Part shown: one piece after another, positions 37,001-52,000 of the stretch | How the letters are laid out: the number at the start of each line of letters is the position of its first letter | How positions within the stretch are numbered: position 1 is the stretch's first letter | DNA from: Pelecanus crispus | Lineage: Eukaryota; Chordata; Aves; Pelecaniformes; Pelecanidae | Assembly (NCBI RefSeq): GCF_030463565.1 | Contig: NC_134653.1 | Span: forward strand, 33,727,150-33,791,149 | Length of the DNA stretch: 64,000 bases | Direction: 5' to 3' | The notes under the pieces: generated by a model | Databases searched by the model: none | What the model saw: only the letters and a program-made list of their open reading frames with translations | Told to the model about the DNA's origin: nothing | Program-made: the position numbers and the translations under genes

Positions 37001-40000
37001 GACCTCTTGAACTTGCAAAAGCTAGGGTTTAGCCAAATTCCGTAGTGTGGGTTCAGCTTCATACTGAAAACAGAAGTAGTATGTTGCTGCAGATGTTTTG
37101 CTTCTACAAAACCACTGTTGGTTGGTATTAATGGTTCTCAAATGAAGGCAAAATTCAATAGCATATAGCAGGGAGAAGAAAGTGGCTTCCAGAAATGAAT
37201 GATTAATAATTTAAGTGACATTTTTAGAGATAATTTGTTTTTCTTATTTACTGGTCTGAATTATGTATGTTAGATACCTTTTGGAAATGGTTGAGTTCCA
37301 GACTTTGTTGAGGGTCAGATTGTTCCAGTCTGCTTTGAGCTGTTAAGGCTGGCAGCTGATCATAGGTGCAGATTTATTGGCTTGATTTTGTTGTGTTACA
37401 TCTCAATATTATACTAATGTTTTATTTGAAAACAGAAGGAGGAAACAAAACAATTAGCAATTCAAACAGAGTAGAAAGACTAGGAATAAAAATAATATAT
37501 ATAATTTGAGTATATAGTTTATTGCAAAAGAACTATTAGATACAGAGGTAATCTTATATATGGGCTGGGGTAATGCTTTAAAAAAAAGAAATTTGAAATG
37601 TTCCTTTATTCTTCTCTTATGCAGTGTCTTTTTAGAAGACTTTCTTGCTACTGGGAAAGGAGACCCGGCCCCCCAGCTGGAGTTTGAGCAGCTGCCTTTC
37701 AGTCATCCTCTCTTTATCATGTATTCATCAGGCACAACAGGGGCACCAAAATGCATGGTTCATTCAGCAGGGGTATGTCTTCCCTCCTGGAGCTGTGCTA
37801 TCTATATATAACTACCTGGGTTATGTCTTTCCTTTAACAGTATCATATCATGATGTACTTCAAGGAAGAATTGATTGCCGACAGTGCTTCAGTAACTTGC
37901 AGTGAAACTTTCTATTTGTACGTGACTGTTCGAAAGCAAATATGGATTAATAAGGATGTAAAATAATTTGGTTTAGAGATTGGTGTGGAGACCTTTCGGA
38001 GATTTCAGCTATTTCCTGGGAGCAAGTGTCTGTCACAAAAGCACTAGTAGAACTGGCCCAACTGATACTTGTAGAAAAAAGGCCAAAGGACTTGAATTGG
38101 GTGCTTGGAACTGATTTTTGGACACTGTCAAGTTGAGGCCCATAGGGAGCTTGCAGGTTTTATTATCTAGAATTTTTTTGACCTTAAACTTTACTCCCTA
38201 CATTTATGAGTTTAGAGTATGTTATCCTCATCAATCTTTTCTTAAGGAAGGAAGCCAGAAGGTTAGCTATCTCTTTGGGTGTAGGTTTTGCTTTGTATGG
38301 AAGCTTTGCTTTAGGCAGTGTCTTGTTACGACTAAAAATATATACGCTGTTACTGCCAGAATCACCCGTGCTCACATGCTTTCCATTTACTATTCATGTT
38401 CTAAAAGTTGTTCTAGGCAACTTACTCAAGTTCAGGAAGTGACTCCAGCCATCAGGCAATAGTGTTGAAACTTTAACTCTGCCATTAGTATAGTCCGTAA
38501 TAAAAGGCAGGGCTTTTTCCCCTTAAGGCACGCAGAATGTGTTGTCTAGCACATTTGTGCCAACTTGTATAAATTAAACTGCACAACTGTTAGCCAGTTT
38601 CCATTGTTTCTGCTCTTTGCTCTGAAAGTCTGGATTAACATTTTAGGAGACTGGCTATAGGGTTGTCTAGGTAGCCTGAGGGCAGGATCGCTTTGATGTT
38701 ACACCCACAGCGTGTACATTCACACCTCTCTGATGGCAAGGACTGGAGGACTTGCCCACAGACAAATCCCATGCTGCCTGTAAACACTCTGCTTTAATAT
38801 ATTAATCAATAGGAGATCATACCAGGCAGTATATGACACACAAAATGGTCCCTTTGGGACACAAATCCCATGTTTGTGAAGAAGAAAGGAAGAGGTATAT
38901 TTTGAAGTTTGACAGCTGTTTGGAAGCTGTGCTGGCTTTAGACAGGTTAAGTACTTGCAGAGATGGATTAGCAAAAACTGGACGGGTGTTTTGTTCAGCA
39001 ATGCATGGTAAGCAGTAGGGAGATGAAAAATGCAGATGTAGATCAGACAACAGGACTTTTCTCTGTTGCAAAGTTCTTTCTCTTTCCCGTGTTATCTGTA
39101 TGGCTGCTTAGGTTGCCCTTAATCATGCCTCTGCTCTCCATCTGAATCATCTTTTAGTTCATACAGAGCTACCTTAGAGTTTAGGTACAGACTACTCATC
39201 CTTGCTGGGGAGGAAGGAACGTGCTGGTTTGACTAGGATATGTTATTTATGAGGCTTCTGCTGAGCAGCTCTGTAGTTCCTGTATTGCAGGGTGGTATTT
39301 TTTTTTCTTAAGTGCTGGTGCTAACACCTGTGGCCTAAAAGCAAATTGTTGCATCAGAGGCTTCCTTGGTTTGCATGCTTTGTACGTGTCAGTTTGAATA
39401 CAGTAAAATCCATGCAACGAAATTCTTAGATGTCTTCTGCACACTTGATCGGGTTCCTCTGTTTGTTCTTGGCTTAATCTTGTTTCCACTGTAATTGATA
39501 GGAGGATCCTCACTGATTTCAACAAAAGCAGAATTAGCCCACAGTCTTTGTCTCATTTTCCAGCCTCAGATTAACTGAAGTTTGGGTTTGATAGTTAAAA
39601 ATGCAAGAAGAGATGACATTTCAGTAAAGACATTTTTGTTGCTTACTTGCAGTGCGCTTCAGTGCTGTTTTGTTACTGTACTGATCTTATAGATGCTAAT
39701 AGGCAGCTTCCTTTAAATTCAGAACTCGGTTTATCTAATTCTGCAGTATGCTTCTGGTCTGTTTTCTCTGCATGTATTCTGTTTCCTTGACACACAGTGA
39801 AATAGCATATGTAAATAATGAAGCCAGGTCATGGGAGATGTTTTAAAAAGTAATGCCTCAGAGGGAGTAAGATTTTTCTGGTCTTGGAAGAAAAGCTATA
39901 TTGTATTGAACAATTGGGTGTGCTACAGAAAGGCGTTTGGAGGGTTATTGAAAAACATTAGTGAGTAATTGTTATTCTGAAGTCCTAAAAAAGTTGGTTC

Positions 40001-43000
40001 TGCTTCTTACCCCATTCATACAGGCCCCTCTTCAGTTATTGCACATGCCCAACTATCTAAGGAGAGAATTTTTTTGGCAAAATCCTAATCAGTTCATTTC
40101 TATCCATCATAAGGACTTGCAAGACCTGGGCTTAAATAGCTGCGCTGCTACAGATTTCTTGTGTTAACTGTAGGCAAATCGCTCTGAGGATTTTTTTCAC
40201 GCTCGGATTCTTTCTGAATGCTGTATAGAGAACACCACTGGTTTGAGACCAGGACCAGCAGCCATGAGTGGCCACTCTCTCTGAGCTGTGTAACCGCTTA
40301 GCACTGGTCCCTTATGTGCTGATAGTTTGGCTCAGGAGCAGCAGTGCCTACTGATTTTTTTGACACTCCAGATGCTCCGCTCTTTATCAGCCGTATGTTA
40401 AGCCCAATGAAGACAGGCAGACCAGTTGAAGTTTTTATCAGCTACCAGATCTGTGTCATGAAATGCTAAATGCTTAGGGTTTATTTTGAGGGTCATACAA
40501 GTCCTATAAATAAACTTAAGAGAGCATCTTGGGCTGTTAGCTCCTTAGAACAGCTATGCCTTCTACCACAATACCTTTGTTTCCAGACTGATAGTTACCA
40601 GATTTTGCAAGGGAATATTTCGTATCCTCTACCTAAAGACACTGTTAAAAAATTTCCTTTTGGTTTCAAAACTGTTGAATAGCAACAACTAAATGGAGGA
40701 AAAAGAAAGCCAATATTTATTTTAATTGAATTTGACTTTTAATTTCACTGCTTTGTGTGGCTCTTTCAGATTCTCCTGCAGAGGCAATGTGCTTACTTTT
40801 ATAAATGGAATAATTATGTTAACACCTGCAATTCTTTAGGCAGCCTTAACAGTTAAGTTAGATGCAGTGTTTCTAAATCCCAAATTTTTTTTAGATTTTT
40901 AAATATAGATAATGGTAGCTATGGCTAGGTGGCAGCATTGTGACAGCTTAGTGTATTCCAAGAGTAGCAGGTGAATGCAGACCTGGTTCCTTTGAGTTGC
41001 AAAGAGAAAATAAGATTTACTCCTTTATTTTTATTTAATGTTTTCTGCCTTTTCTCCCGAAGCATGTACCAGTTTTATGACTCTCCTTTTTCATTTCAAA
41101 TGTTTATCTGTAATCTATTTTCTTTCAGCATAAATCTTGTTTCATGCTTATGAGGCTCTTAATAGTTCCACTATAACTCCTTGCATAAATGCAAAAAAAC
41201 ACCTTTATTTTAAAATCAGCCACATTAATTTGTTGCTGCAGTGAAGTGACTTAGTGAAGTAGTTTGTAAATTTATTTATCCTAACAAGTTATGCTTTAAT
41301 GATGATCAGAAAGGTACTTCAGTGGCATTTCCAAGAAAAGAGAAAAGGAAGTAATATATTTAACTACATTATTGTTCACATTGATGCTTTGAGCATTGAG
41401 ATTTTTCACATTGCTAGTCACTTCAATGTTTACAAGAGATGTGTACAGTTAGGTCTTTTGTCTCCTAGATGTTAATAGATAAGATAGTTTGGATAAATGG
41501 TGTTAACGTGTAACAGCTGCTGCAGTTTATAGCAGCTCTAGGTCCTTCATTCCTCCCAGTTGCCTAGATATACTGGCAATGAAACTCTGTCAAAGGGCTT
41601 ATCTTGGAAAATCTGACTGATAAAAGCATGCTGTTAAAATTATAGCCTGCATGGAGTACTCTGCAACTCCGATGGCTGGGCAGAGTTGGAAGTGAAGTTA
41701 TTTATTCCGTAGATTACAAGTGATGTGCAGTGGGAACTGCTGAGGTCTAATGAGAGAGGCTGAAAAGTTATGTGAGAAGATGGAGAATGCAGTTGCTGCT
41801 GCTGTAGATAGGCTCTGGGATTTACTTCAGCTGTGGTTAAAAGGAAATACTTGCCTGTAATCCTGGAGTATATCCTTCGAAGGATTGACAACGTTAGGTT
41901 TTTTGAAGTCTTAATGTGCTGTCAGAATTTTGCTTTTCATTTATGTGAACTTACATTTTTCTTTTGCTATGTTTTTTCAGGGTACGCTAATACAGCATCT
42001 GAAGGAACACATTCTTCATGGCAACATAACCAGCAATGACATTATTATGTACTATACAACGGCAAGTGTGGTTTATTAAGGCATTGTAAAAAACACTTTC
42101 ATGTATTTTTCCTATAAAGATGGGAGAGCTTTTCCTGTAAATCTACAAGTACATTTTAATGTATTTTCAATTCTTGTTCTGCAAGGGATTGTCCTACTTA
42201 ACGGAGTTTAAAAAAAACAGGTGGAATAACGAAATGCAACAGGGACCTTTCTGATGAAAGGTCAAACCCATATTAAATGTTTCTGATCCAATTAGTAAGG
42301 AAAATTGACTTTTACAGTCTCTTAGGTTTATTGATCTACCTACCTCATCAATATCACCTGCAAAACAGGCTCCACCTTCCTGCATCATGCAAGGCTTGAC
42401 CATACTGAAGATGAGAATCTGTTATGTCTTTGTTTTGGTGGGGAGGAAAGAAGCTGTACAACTCTAAGTTTAGTAAAGGAAAGGGAATAAAACTGATCTA
42501 TGTAGGAGTTCAGTTATGTGCTGTGGGTTTTTTCTAATGCTGTGGTAAAGAAAATTATTCCAAAGTCTTCTATTACTGTAACAGTTTGAGAAGGCTAATG
42601 TCTTTCCTCATGGGTTTCTGAACTTTAACACTACTAGTCGGTTTGTAATATCTCCATGGAGGAATCATAATTACCTTGTCCTGAAATTGTCCTGTCTCTT
42701 GCTCTCTCATGCTGGCTCTCTCATGCTTTAAAGTTATGTGTATAGGGAGGTACGGAATCCCCATCTCATTAGGTATTTGTAAAGATAAGTTAGATGAACA
42801 TCCATCAGGAACATGTAGCTGATCCAGTTTTGGGACAGGTGAGAGGATAAACAGTGCTCCAGCCTTATTTTCTGATTCCTAAATACTATTATTAGACATA
42901 ATCAGCAGAGATGGGCATGAACTCAAGTGTTGGTTTAACAGTTTCTTAAAGCAGGAAAACTTTGGGCAAGGAAAGTGGAGGGGAAGATGACACCTCTTGC

Positions 43001-46000
43001 ATAAGGGCAGGGAGCATGCTTTGGTCCAGATAATTCTGCCAAGAGCTACACCTGTCCATCATTTGCTAGTTGCCTGTAGCTCCTCTACCAGCAAGCAAAA
43101 CTCCTGATCCTGTGATAGAGCTGCCAGGAAAGCAGACATCTAGCTGACAAAGATAGAAACTAACGTAGGTATTTTCTCTTTTCCAGACTGGCTGGATGAT
43201 GTGGAATTGGTTAGTGACTGCACTTGCTACAGGAGCATCCCTGGTCCTGTATGATGGATCTCCTCTAATTCCATCACCAAATGTGCTCTGGGACTTGACT
43301 GACAGACTAGGGTATGTAAACAAGATCACATGGAAGGATAATGGTCCTTGCTCCTGTTAACGATGACTGCATACAAGCAACCTCATCAAAGGTGTCATTC
43401 TCCTGGTCAGAAACTAGTGTGTAGTGTGACATAGTTTATCTTTTGGCTTAGCCTTGAGTGGAACTATGCTTTAAAATTTTGTACTAAAACAGTTTTTGAG
43501 AGAGAGCAGAAGAGATAGAGCTGATTGTTTCAAATTTGAGTCAAGTGTTTGGATTCCAAGCAAACAAAGAATTTTGGTTCAATAGTCAGTTTTCAAGAGC
43601 AGCCTTTTCAAAAGGCAGTAATTGGGAGCAATCTGAAGAGTAATTTCTGAGCACACTTAGAACTTAGAAAATAAGAATCCTTTGTTTCAAGCAGCTCAAC
43701 ATAAGTCTCAATATAGCACTTTGACTTAAAGACATAAATTGGCTGGAAAGGCTCAGCAGGGTTGCTTATATTTTCATATTTTGCTTTTTAATCTGTAATG
43801 CCTAATTCTCCCTGTTGAGCTGTTTGTTAACTGTTTTACACAGTTCTTTGTGCCTAAACATGCTCACGGTGCCCTCTCTTGAAGCCTAGAGAAATGGCAG
43901 GTATTGGATAAACAGCTGTAAAATCCTGTGGTGGTATTTAGCTTTGTACACTGGTTAAACTTTGAATTTTTTTTTTTTTGTAACTTCCCTATTTTGCCAA
44001 CTGGATGTAAGGAGTAGATCTGAATGATATTACTGGTAAAATGAGTGTCATTTTTAATTGATAACTAAAATTTATTTGTGGTGGAAGGTGGATGCCAAAA
44101 GAGTCACTTTCTGACTTTTGATAATTAATAATTTAAACTTCACTCTGTGTTTTGTGACGTGATATTTAAAGACTGACATTTTGTCTCTGGCTATTATAGC
44201 TGAAGTTTAATATCTAATCAGAATGCTTCCAGTAAAAAAATAAAAAAACCACAAAACAAAACCACAAACTTAAGATACCCTCCATCCTCCCCAAAAAAGC
44301 CCCAGTAGAACAGGCAAAAATTTAGAATCGAGAAATAACACAGCTTATTTTTAAGCATTGTTTCTACATGCCAAAAGTAAGTGAAGATAACTGAAATGTG
44401 TCTGCATGTCTCACTTTTGTAATCTGGTGCTAAAAGCGGTGGCCATCTGTGTGATACTTCATAATGCAGTCTGTTCCCAACTCAGTCATATGTTACATAT
44501 TTTAAAAAAAAAAAAGGCTTCAACATGTTAAGAGTACCTTACTTCTCTGAAGAGGTACCATACTTTCCCATATTCTTAGAGTATCATCAAGATATTTCAT
44601 ACTGCATGACAAGAATTACTTCAGTGGACATCAGTTAAAGATCTGTTCAAGCAAACTGTATTTAGTCAACATCCACCAATTATATAGCATTTGGCAGGAA
44701 ATAATAGGAGACTAGGCTCTGCATGTGCTGTAGAGGAAGTGTCAAAGTGCTTAAAAATAAACAAAAGAATTATGTATTCTAACTGTAAAATAAGCAATAA
44801 TTTGAAGCATGGAAGTAAAGAAAGGTATTATACAAGAGTAAAAATAGTTCACATGATTGTGGTACATGATGACTGGAGGAGCAGTATACTTCTGTGGGCT
44901 CTCACAGTGCTGTTCCCACGTACCTGCTAAATTGCTCTATGTACCAATGTGATTGTGCAAATAGCCTGTCCCTGTCCTTACGCAAGAGGCGGCAGCCTCT
45001 CAGTACCTGTCATCCACCTAAATGGCAAAGGAAGACATCCCCTTCTGAGAGTGTTGAAACAGCCCTCTCTCCGTTTCTGAAACTGTATTATCATCTCAGG
45101 AGCTGTTCTACCTTCCGTCTTGCCTTTGGAGTAAAAGCAAAGATAGCAGGATCTTATTTGAAGTTCTACTGATGTATGTATTGCCCATATTCTATGCACT
45201 CAGACTCTATCCCTTATCCTTATCTCTCTCTCTGCATTTTCGTGAGTTTATTGCTGTAATATAAGATGAATTAGCAGAAGGCAGGGAAGAGGATTTCCCG
45301 AAAGTCAGCAGAAACATTAAACTAGCACTTCCATCGATAGAGTAGGGAAAGAGTACAGCTTTCATTTCAAGTTTTAATTATGTTGTATTGGAGAGCTCTC
45401 AAGACACTTTTTGCAAGGGTGGAATTCAATTGTTCAGTTAGCTAGGCCAAATTTCATGTTCAGTTAGGCACCTGCAACTCAGGCTTTCATCAGTGGAAAC
45501 TGAACAGGTATCTAAGAGAAAATCACTGGCTGCTGTTTTCAGAGTGAAGTATTCTTTGTTAAACTGTGCCCTGAAGTGGCAAAATTTTTATATGTAAGAG
45601 TGTAACAAGGCAGCAGTTTTGTGTTAAACAGCTTAGTGGCAATTACAGCCCATTAATGAAGTAAATGTTATAACATTCTGTGATGTCTTTGGAGTGTTCT
45701 GCAGTTAGGAATTCCTGTAAATGAAAGTGAATGGTTTCCACGAGGTGGGAAAGCTTTGCTTAATATTTAAAGATAGGATTGAAAGTCTCAAAGCTGCAGA
45801 AAAGACATGTGATCTGACTAATTCTGATTGCTCAAAAGGATGTGCCTTGCACTTAGAAAGCTTTAAGAGAGTACATTGCTTGACTGATCAATGTACAGAG
45901 TGTCTGCAGCCTCTGCTTACTGCAGTGGGAATTGCAGGTCTTTAGAATCTTAGCATATTTGGATATGCAAAACATTTAAACTTCTTTCCCTCTAGGATCA

Positions 46001-49000
46001 CCATCCTTGGAACAGGAGCAAAGTGGCTGGCTGTGCTAGAAGAGAAAAATTTAAAACCATGTAAGCTTCAAAACACTATTGAATCCCTTCTGTCCTCCCT
46101 CCTGCCTTTCTTTTCCGGGTTCTGGCCCTGTGTCTTGTCGCAAAGTCCTTTATGTAATTATTCTGGATTGTAGTGCCAAATAGTTACAAACTCTTGTAAA
46201 AATTCTACCTTAACCTATTTGGTTGATTTCCTCCTTTTTAAGGTGAAACACACAATCTCCAAACACTCCACACTATACTGTCTACAGGATCACCCCTCAA
46301 ATCTCAAAGCTATGAGTATGTCTACAAACACATAAAAAGCAGTGTCCTCCTGGGATCCATTTCAGGTGATGTTTTTATGCTGCATGCATCTTACTAATTC
46401 TGTTCACTGCCTGTGCATTTCCTTTTTGCTTGTTTGCTGCTGTGTATTTGGGAAGCTCAAGCCTTGGATCATTCAGGCTTGGTTATAGTTAAACTGGAAT
46501 TAATTGTCTTTTTAGTGCAGAGATTTTCTGCATAATTCAGTGTGTCATAATGAAGCACGTACACTCAAAGGCTTTTAGGTGGAATGTTTCTGACGTGGTG
46601 GATGTTTTGGGTTTTAGCTTTTTTCCAAGCAGGATCATTTATTTTGACTGACTGTCCTTAGGGGTAGCAGGGTGAGATCAAGAAAAGAGTCTATTAACCT
46701 ACAGAACATACTGTTCTGCAAATAGCTGACTTTAGCAGAAAATACCTCTTGGAGAGGTTTTTCCATGTTCCCATTTCAATTCTTTTGTGCCAAGTAATTG
46801 GTACTGCAGACAGATTTTCTGTAAATTATATAATTAGAGAAATATCAAGCCCACATACTGTGCAGTTTGTTGTGAGGAGTGCTAGCTGAGGCAACTTCTA
46901 TTCACCTAAGGTCCACCACAGAACTCCTCATTCTGCTTTGTAACAAGGACTGACTTTTTCAAAGGGCTTTTTAACTCAGTTTAGTTTGATTTTTAAAGTC
47001 TGACTATTCTGCTACTAAAGGCACCTCTGACTCTGGTCTTAGTAAGAGTAGTGCTGAATCTTGAACTCGCTACTATAGACGTTAATAGTCTCCAATGCAG
47101 AAGACTATTTTTGAGTAAAGCTAACAAGATTGATTTGTATCTTATAATTCTACTTCCTTGAAGTCATAGAAAGACTATAAATATTCCAGTGAAGCAAGCA
47201 CTTTGACAGTATCTATTTTTATTAAGATAACTGTTCATCCTGTAGGCATGGTTCCCACCCCCCCCAGTCCGTGTGCTAATGAGAACAAGGTACAAAAGCT
47301 AAGTAAATACTAAGTGGAATAGCTTGCCTGGTTAGTTTAAACTAAAGAAAACAAACAAGAAAACATTTCTAAGTGATCTTAAATATCTAAGTCTGTAAAC
47401 TAGAGCCTCTTTATTTTCTCATTCTTATATAAATGGAAACTTCCTTAAGAGAGATTAAAGCAACTGTTGGAAGAGGAAAAGCTATGCCTTAAGGAATATT
47501 TCTGCATGAAGGGCATACACATAAAAAGACACATAAAGTAAGAAGAGAAACCTTTTTTTATTAAGTCACATACAGTCAGTATTATCTAGGATGTTATGTT
47601 CTGTGCTGCTTCATGTGAATCACAAGCATTTGGCAAAGGTGGCAGCTTGCTGTTCTCTAGAACAGTTTTGCTTTTTCCTGTGTGCTGTGTATTCTAATAG
47701 ACTTCTTTTATTGTAGGTGGGACAGATATAATTTCGTGTTTTATGGGTCAGAATGTTACGATTCCAGTTTACAAAGGAGAAATTCAGGCCAGAAATCTTG
47801 GAATGGCTGTAGAAGCATGGAATGATGAAGGTAAGTATTATTGAAAATACTATGTACACTTATGAAATACAATAATTATATGACCTTATGTTTCAGTCAT
47901 CAGATGCGTAAACAGCTGTAAATGGGTGGTTTCACTTTGGAGACACGTTCTGCAAAACCTGGATCTGGATCCATTTGATCTGGATTGTACAGGACTCTAG
48001 GGAAGATAATCAATGTGTAAAAAGGCCCTCATTTTCCATTACTTTGATAAAGCACATCAGGCCAAATTCTAGCCTGTGGTGTGCATGCTAATTGGCTATG
48101 CTGCTGTGGATGCCAGGTTGGCTTCACCCTGTGGTGTAACTGTCCTGAAGTTACTGAGGTTAAGACAGGGGTGAGTTTAAGAATTGAACAAAGGTGTTAA
48201 GACCGCCAGTCATGGGTCATCTTGTGTCTACATCAGCATCTGGCATGTAAGTAATAACTGTAGATGCTCTTTGCTTCAGTACTCTGTGGTTTATAGAAGG
48301 GAAATGCAGAAAATACCTCTTTTTTTGTAAACAGGAAAACCAGTTTGGGGTGAAAGTGGAGAGCTGGTTTGTACCAAGCCTATTCCCTGTCAGCCTACGC
48401 ACTTCTGGAACGATGAGAATGGAAACAAATACAGGAAGGCTTATTTTTCAAAATTCCCAGGTATGTAATGAAGGGCTTTGGATATTGCTCAAACTGACCA
48501 AGGATATAGATTGTTTTGCCTCTCTTAGGAAGGAACAGGTTTATTCTTGCCCGGTGATAGGCAGGTGCAGCTTTGAATCTAGATTTCCAGGCTGAGAACT
48601 CCACGGCATGTTTCATAATATCTCACTCTGTTTTCTAGTGCTTTGTTTTGAATATGGTTCCAAATGAGTTTAAAAAGAGTATCTGGAAAGCTCCAATCCC
48701 ATTTTGCTCCTGCACTCATAAGGTAGATGTGACTGTAACAGCCTGATAATCTGTAGTGCAGACATAGACTGCTTGGCATGAGTGTGAAATGGAAGTGCTG
48801 AACAGGTCAGGGAGCAATCCTCCATTAATGAGTGCTACTGCACCTCTGCCAGACTGCTCCTACCTAGCCAGAGGAGTGAATCCTAAGGGATAAGTGCTGA
48901 CCTGCTACCTCATTAGCATGAAGTTTAAGTATATGCTGCCTCAGACATGCATATTCTGCATTCATACTGCCTTCCAGTGGTGGTAAGTGTAAAGGAACAG

Positions 49001-52000
49001 GTACTGTGGGCCAGAGGCTTTCTTCCTAATAATTGTGGAGGACTCTGCTCATCCAGAGCTTTTGCTTACATGGCGCAGTGATGCTGAACTCCCTGCTGCC
49101 TACTGGGCAGGGGCTTTTATGGGAGCAGGACCTCAAGCTGCTTCTTTTTGGAGACGGAAGCTTTTTTATAAACAGCAGCAATACAGAGTGGATTCACAAG
49201 TCAGGATGTGCAGCAGGAGACAATCACATAGGAAAATTGAGGGAATGTGGAATTTGTAGTCTCTGTGTAAGCCTGAAAACAGTAAATGGGGAAAAAAAAA
49301 GTCTCTGTGACAGTTGTTAGACTGAAATCACTGCGGTCCAGAGGTTCTGTCTGAACCTCCTGTTCTGTTTTGCCTTGTAAATGGGCTTAAGGTCGTAACA
49401 GCTAAGTTAGGAAATGATCTTACGTGCACATGCATGTGCAAATAATGGAGGTTTGTTTTTTCTTTAGAAAAATTTGAGTAGATTTGGCTTGTATTTCTGT
49501 TTGTGGCAGGCTGCTGTAGTGGTATCAGTCTTAAAAATAATACAAAATTTATTCCAGCTCTGAGGAGTGAAATCTGATTTTACATTAACACAAATCGAGA
49601 ATATTAAGCACATAAGCTCCCTAGGGAATTGTTGAGACCTGTTGTGCAAGCCCAGAAAGCTTCTTGCACAGGATCGTACATCATAAAAGAAGTAATCAAG
49701 AAAGACTGGTGGGAATGTAGTTACCTTTGTGGAAGATTCTTCCAGTTTCCTCAAAATGTGGCGTTCAGAGCAGCTGTTCATCTGTTTTCTAAAGGATGCT
49801 GTATAGTCATGCAAACAAGCAATCAGAAGATAACCTAGGGTTTGATCCTAATATATGAGCTACTCTTGTGTATGCTAGCTCTTCATAGTAAATGCAAGGT
49901 GGATTGTTTGCATGAAGTACTGCTACTTTTGCTGTGGGTAGTTGTCAAAGTATATCTGATATGTTATATTTTTGTATGTATTATACTAAGTTATGTGAGT
50001 TGAGTTACAGAAATGTCTGCCATGACTGGATGAATAAGAAATGAGCTGCTTAACCTCTGTCATTCTCTAATAGGTGTTTGGGCCCATGGTGATTACTGCA
50101 AAATTAATCCCAAAACAGGAGGAATTGTCATGCTGGGTCGCAGGTATAGTATTTTGGTGAAAGTGTTCTGACTAAACAAGTGTTAAAATTTGCAAACTTC
50201 ACCTTAGAGCATAATGTACTTGATTCTGTCATGCCTGTTAGCTTTATATTTGTTTTGTTAAATCCAGTATTGTAGATTTCAACCCTTAAATTAATCAGAG
50301 CAGCTGGATTAGAGGGAGGAGAGTCCATTTCAAAGTTCTACCCCGCACATGTGAACAGAAGACAGTATTGGACTTGGTTTTGTGTTCCATGGTTTATAAT
50401 GATCATCTGTAAGAGTTTGAATTGAGAGCGCAGTACATTCAAGGTGGTGAATCAGGAAACTTGTCTTCTGGTCTTGGCTTTGCTATTGACTTGCTTTACA
50501 GCAAAACTTAATTATAGAAGGCCTGGTATTAAGTTGTGCTTGTGTTAGCTATCATAGACATTCAAGATCACAATTGTGGCTAAATTTTCTGCTTGCATTT
50601 AAAACTTGCTATTCAAAAGAAAGTTGAGTGAATGCCGTGAAGCTGTGTCTGGCATTGTCACAAATAGACCTACTCAACAGACATACAGTGTGAGGCTGCT
50701 ATATATGAAACACAAGTTCCAGCTATAAGAGACTGGAAAGTAATGATATGCAATTGCAATATGACCGAGTACTACAAAGATTCTTGGTCTGTTTTGTTGT
50801 CAGTGGTATGTGTGTGTATTTGTAGGCTGCTGGAAAGGGGAGGGACTAGAGAATAATGTTGAGGTTCTCTGTACAACTTCATTCTAATGAGCAAAATGCC
50901 TTTTTGAATCAAATTCTTTTAAAATTCTGTTTCTAATGTGGCTGCGTATTCACTGCATGAAATGTAGAGAGACTTGGTTAATTGCATCAATTTTTCTCTT
51001 TTCATCAAACTCTAATCACATTTTAATGCTGCTTTGTTTTATTTGTGTGTTATTTTCAGTGACGGTACATTAAATCCAAATGGAGTAAGATTTGGAAGTT
51101 CTGAAATCTATAACATAGGTATGAAATTAACTTTCCACCTCTTTCAGCTATGACATTGTTGCCTTACATCTGAAATGTAAGCATTATAAAGGTGTTTGGA
51201 AGGATTAAGTGAAAAAAGACTTGCCATTTTTCAAATGAAAGACAGTACAGAGCATATTAGCATTGACAGTAAAATTCTGTTTTGTAGACTTGAAATTGGT
51301 TGCTTTCCTGAAGTATCTGTAGGCCTGGAGATGAGTAGTTGAGATGTGTTCTCATAAGTTGTTGCTTTCGTATAATAAGGCCTTACAGACTAATGATATC
51401 ATGCAGGTTTATAAGGGAATACCTAACTTCTGAGGCTTTTCTTCCCTCCCCCCCCCCAAGACAAGCTCTTGACACTGGTTTTACAGTATCTTTCCTAATA
51501 ATTAGATGAAGTTCTTGAGCTTATGCTTCATATTTCAAAGAAGGTCTATCTTGTGAAAGGCAATAAGGTGAAACTGTGTGCCTGCAAAGGTGCTAATCTG
51601 AGATTTAAGGACCTGTTGCCTTTCCTTGTTCTTGTGCGATCAGGCATGTTAGTTTTCTGCCTATGCAGCAATGGGGATTGTGAGGAAAGCCAAAGAAAAT
51701 GACTTGGTGTAAAGGCTTGTTATCTGTCCCAGAAGTTATAGCAATTTTTTTTGTCCTGGGCCTAAATATATATGGTCCTTAAACCTGGATTTTCACCTGA
51801 GCAGGAGTTAAAATTTCAGAGCTGCCCAGAGGGGAAGCTTATTGTAGAATAACCTAGCCAGGCTGTCTGTTTTGCCTTTGCAGCTCTAGGGGAGGTGCTG
51901 TTTCTTTTGGTGCAACCACCAAAAATTTGTCCCAAATAATCTACGAATGCAAGTGCTAATAAGGACTCTTCCTTTATTTTCAGTTGAAGCCTTTGAGGAG

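Noticed and set aside
37560..37905. Frames reading through AACS exon 8 into its flanks
   Set aside because: The exon has clear acceptor and donor sites in phase with its neighbours; the extensions are intronic.
42067..42068. GT at 42067 as a normal donor for intron 9
   Set aside because: It would add six bases minus the frame needed and join exon 10 out of phase, destroying the conserved TGWMMWNW block.
49033..49320. 95-codon plus-strand frame in AACS intron 14
   Set aside because: It has no similarity to AACS or another family known to me, and the flanking exons 14 and 15 join directly in phase.
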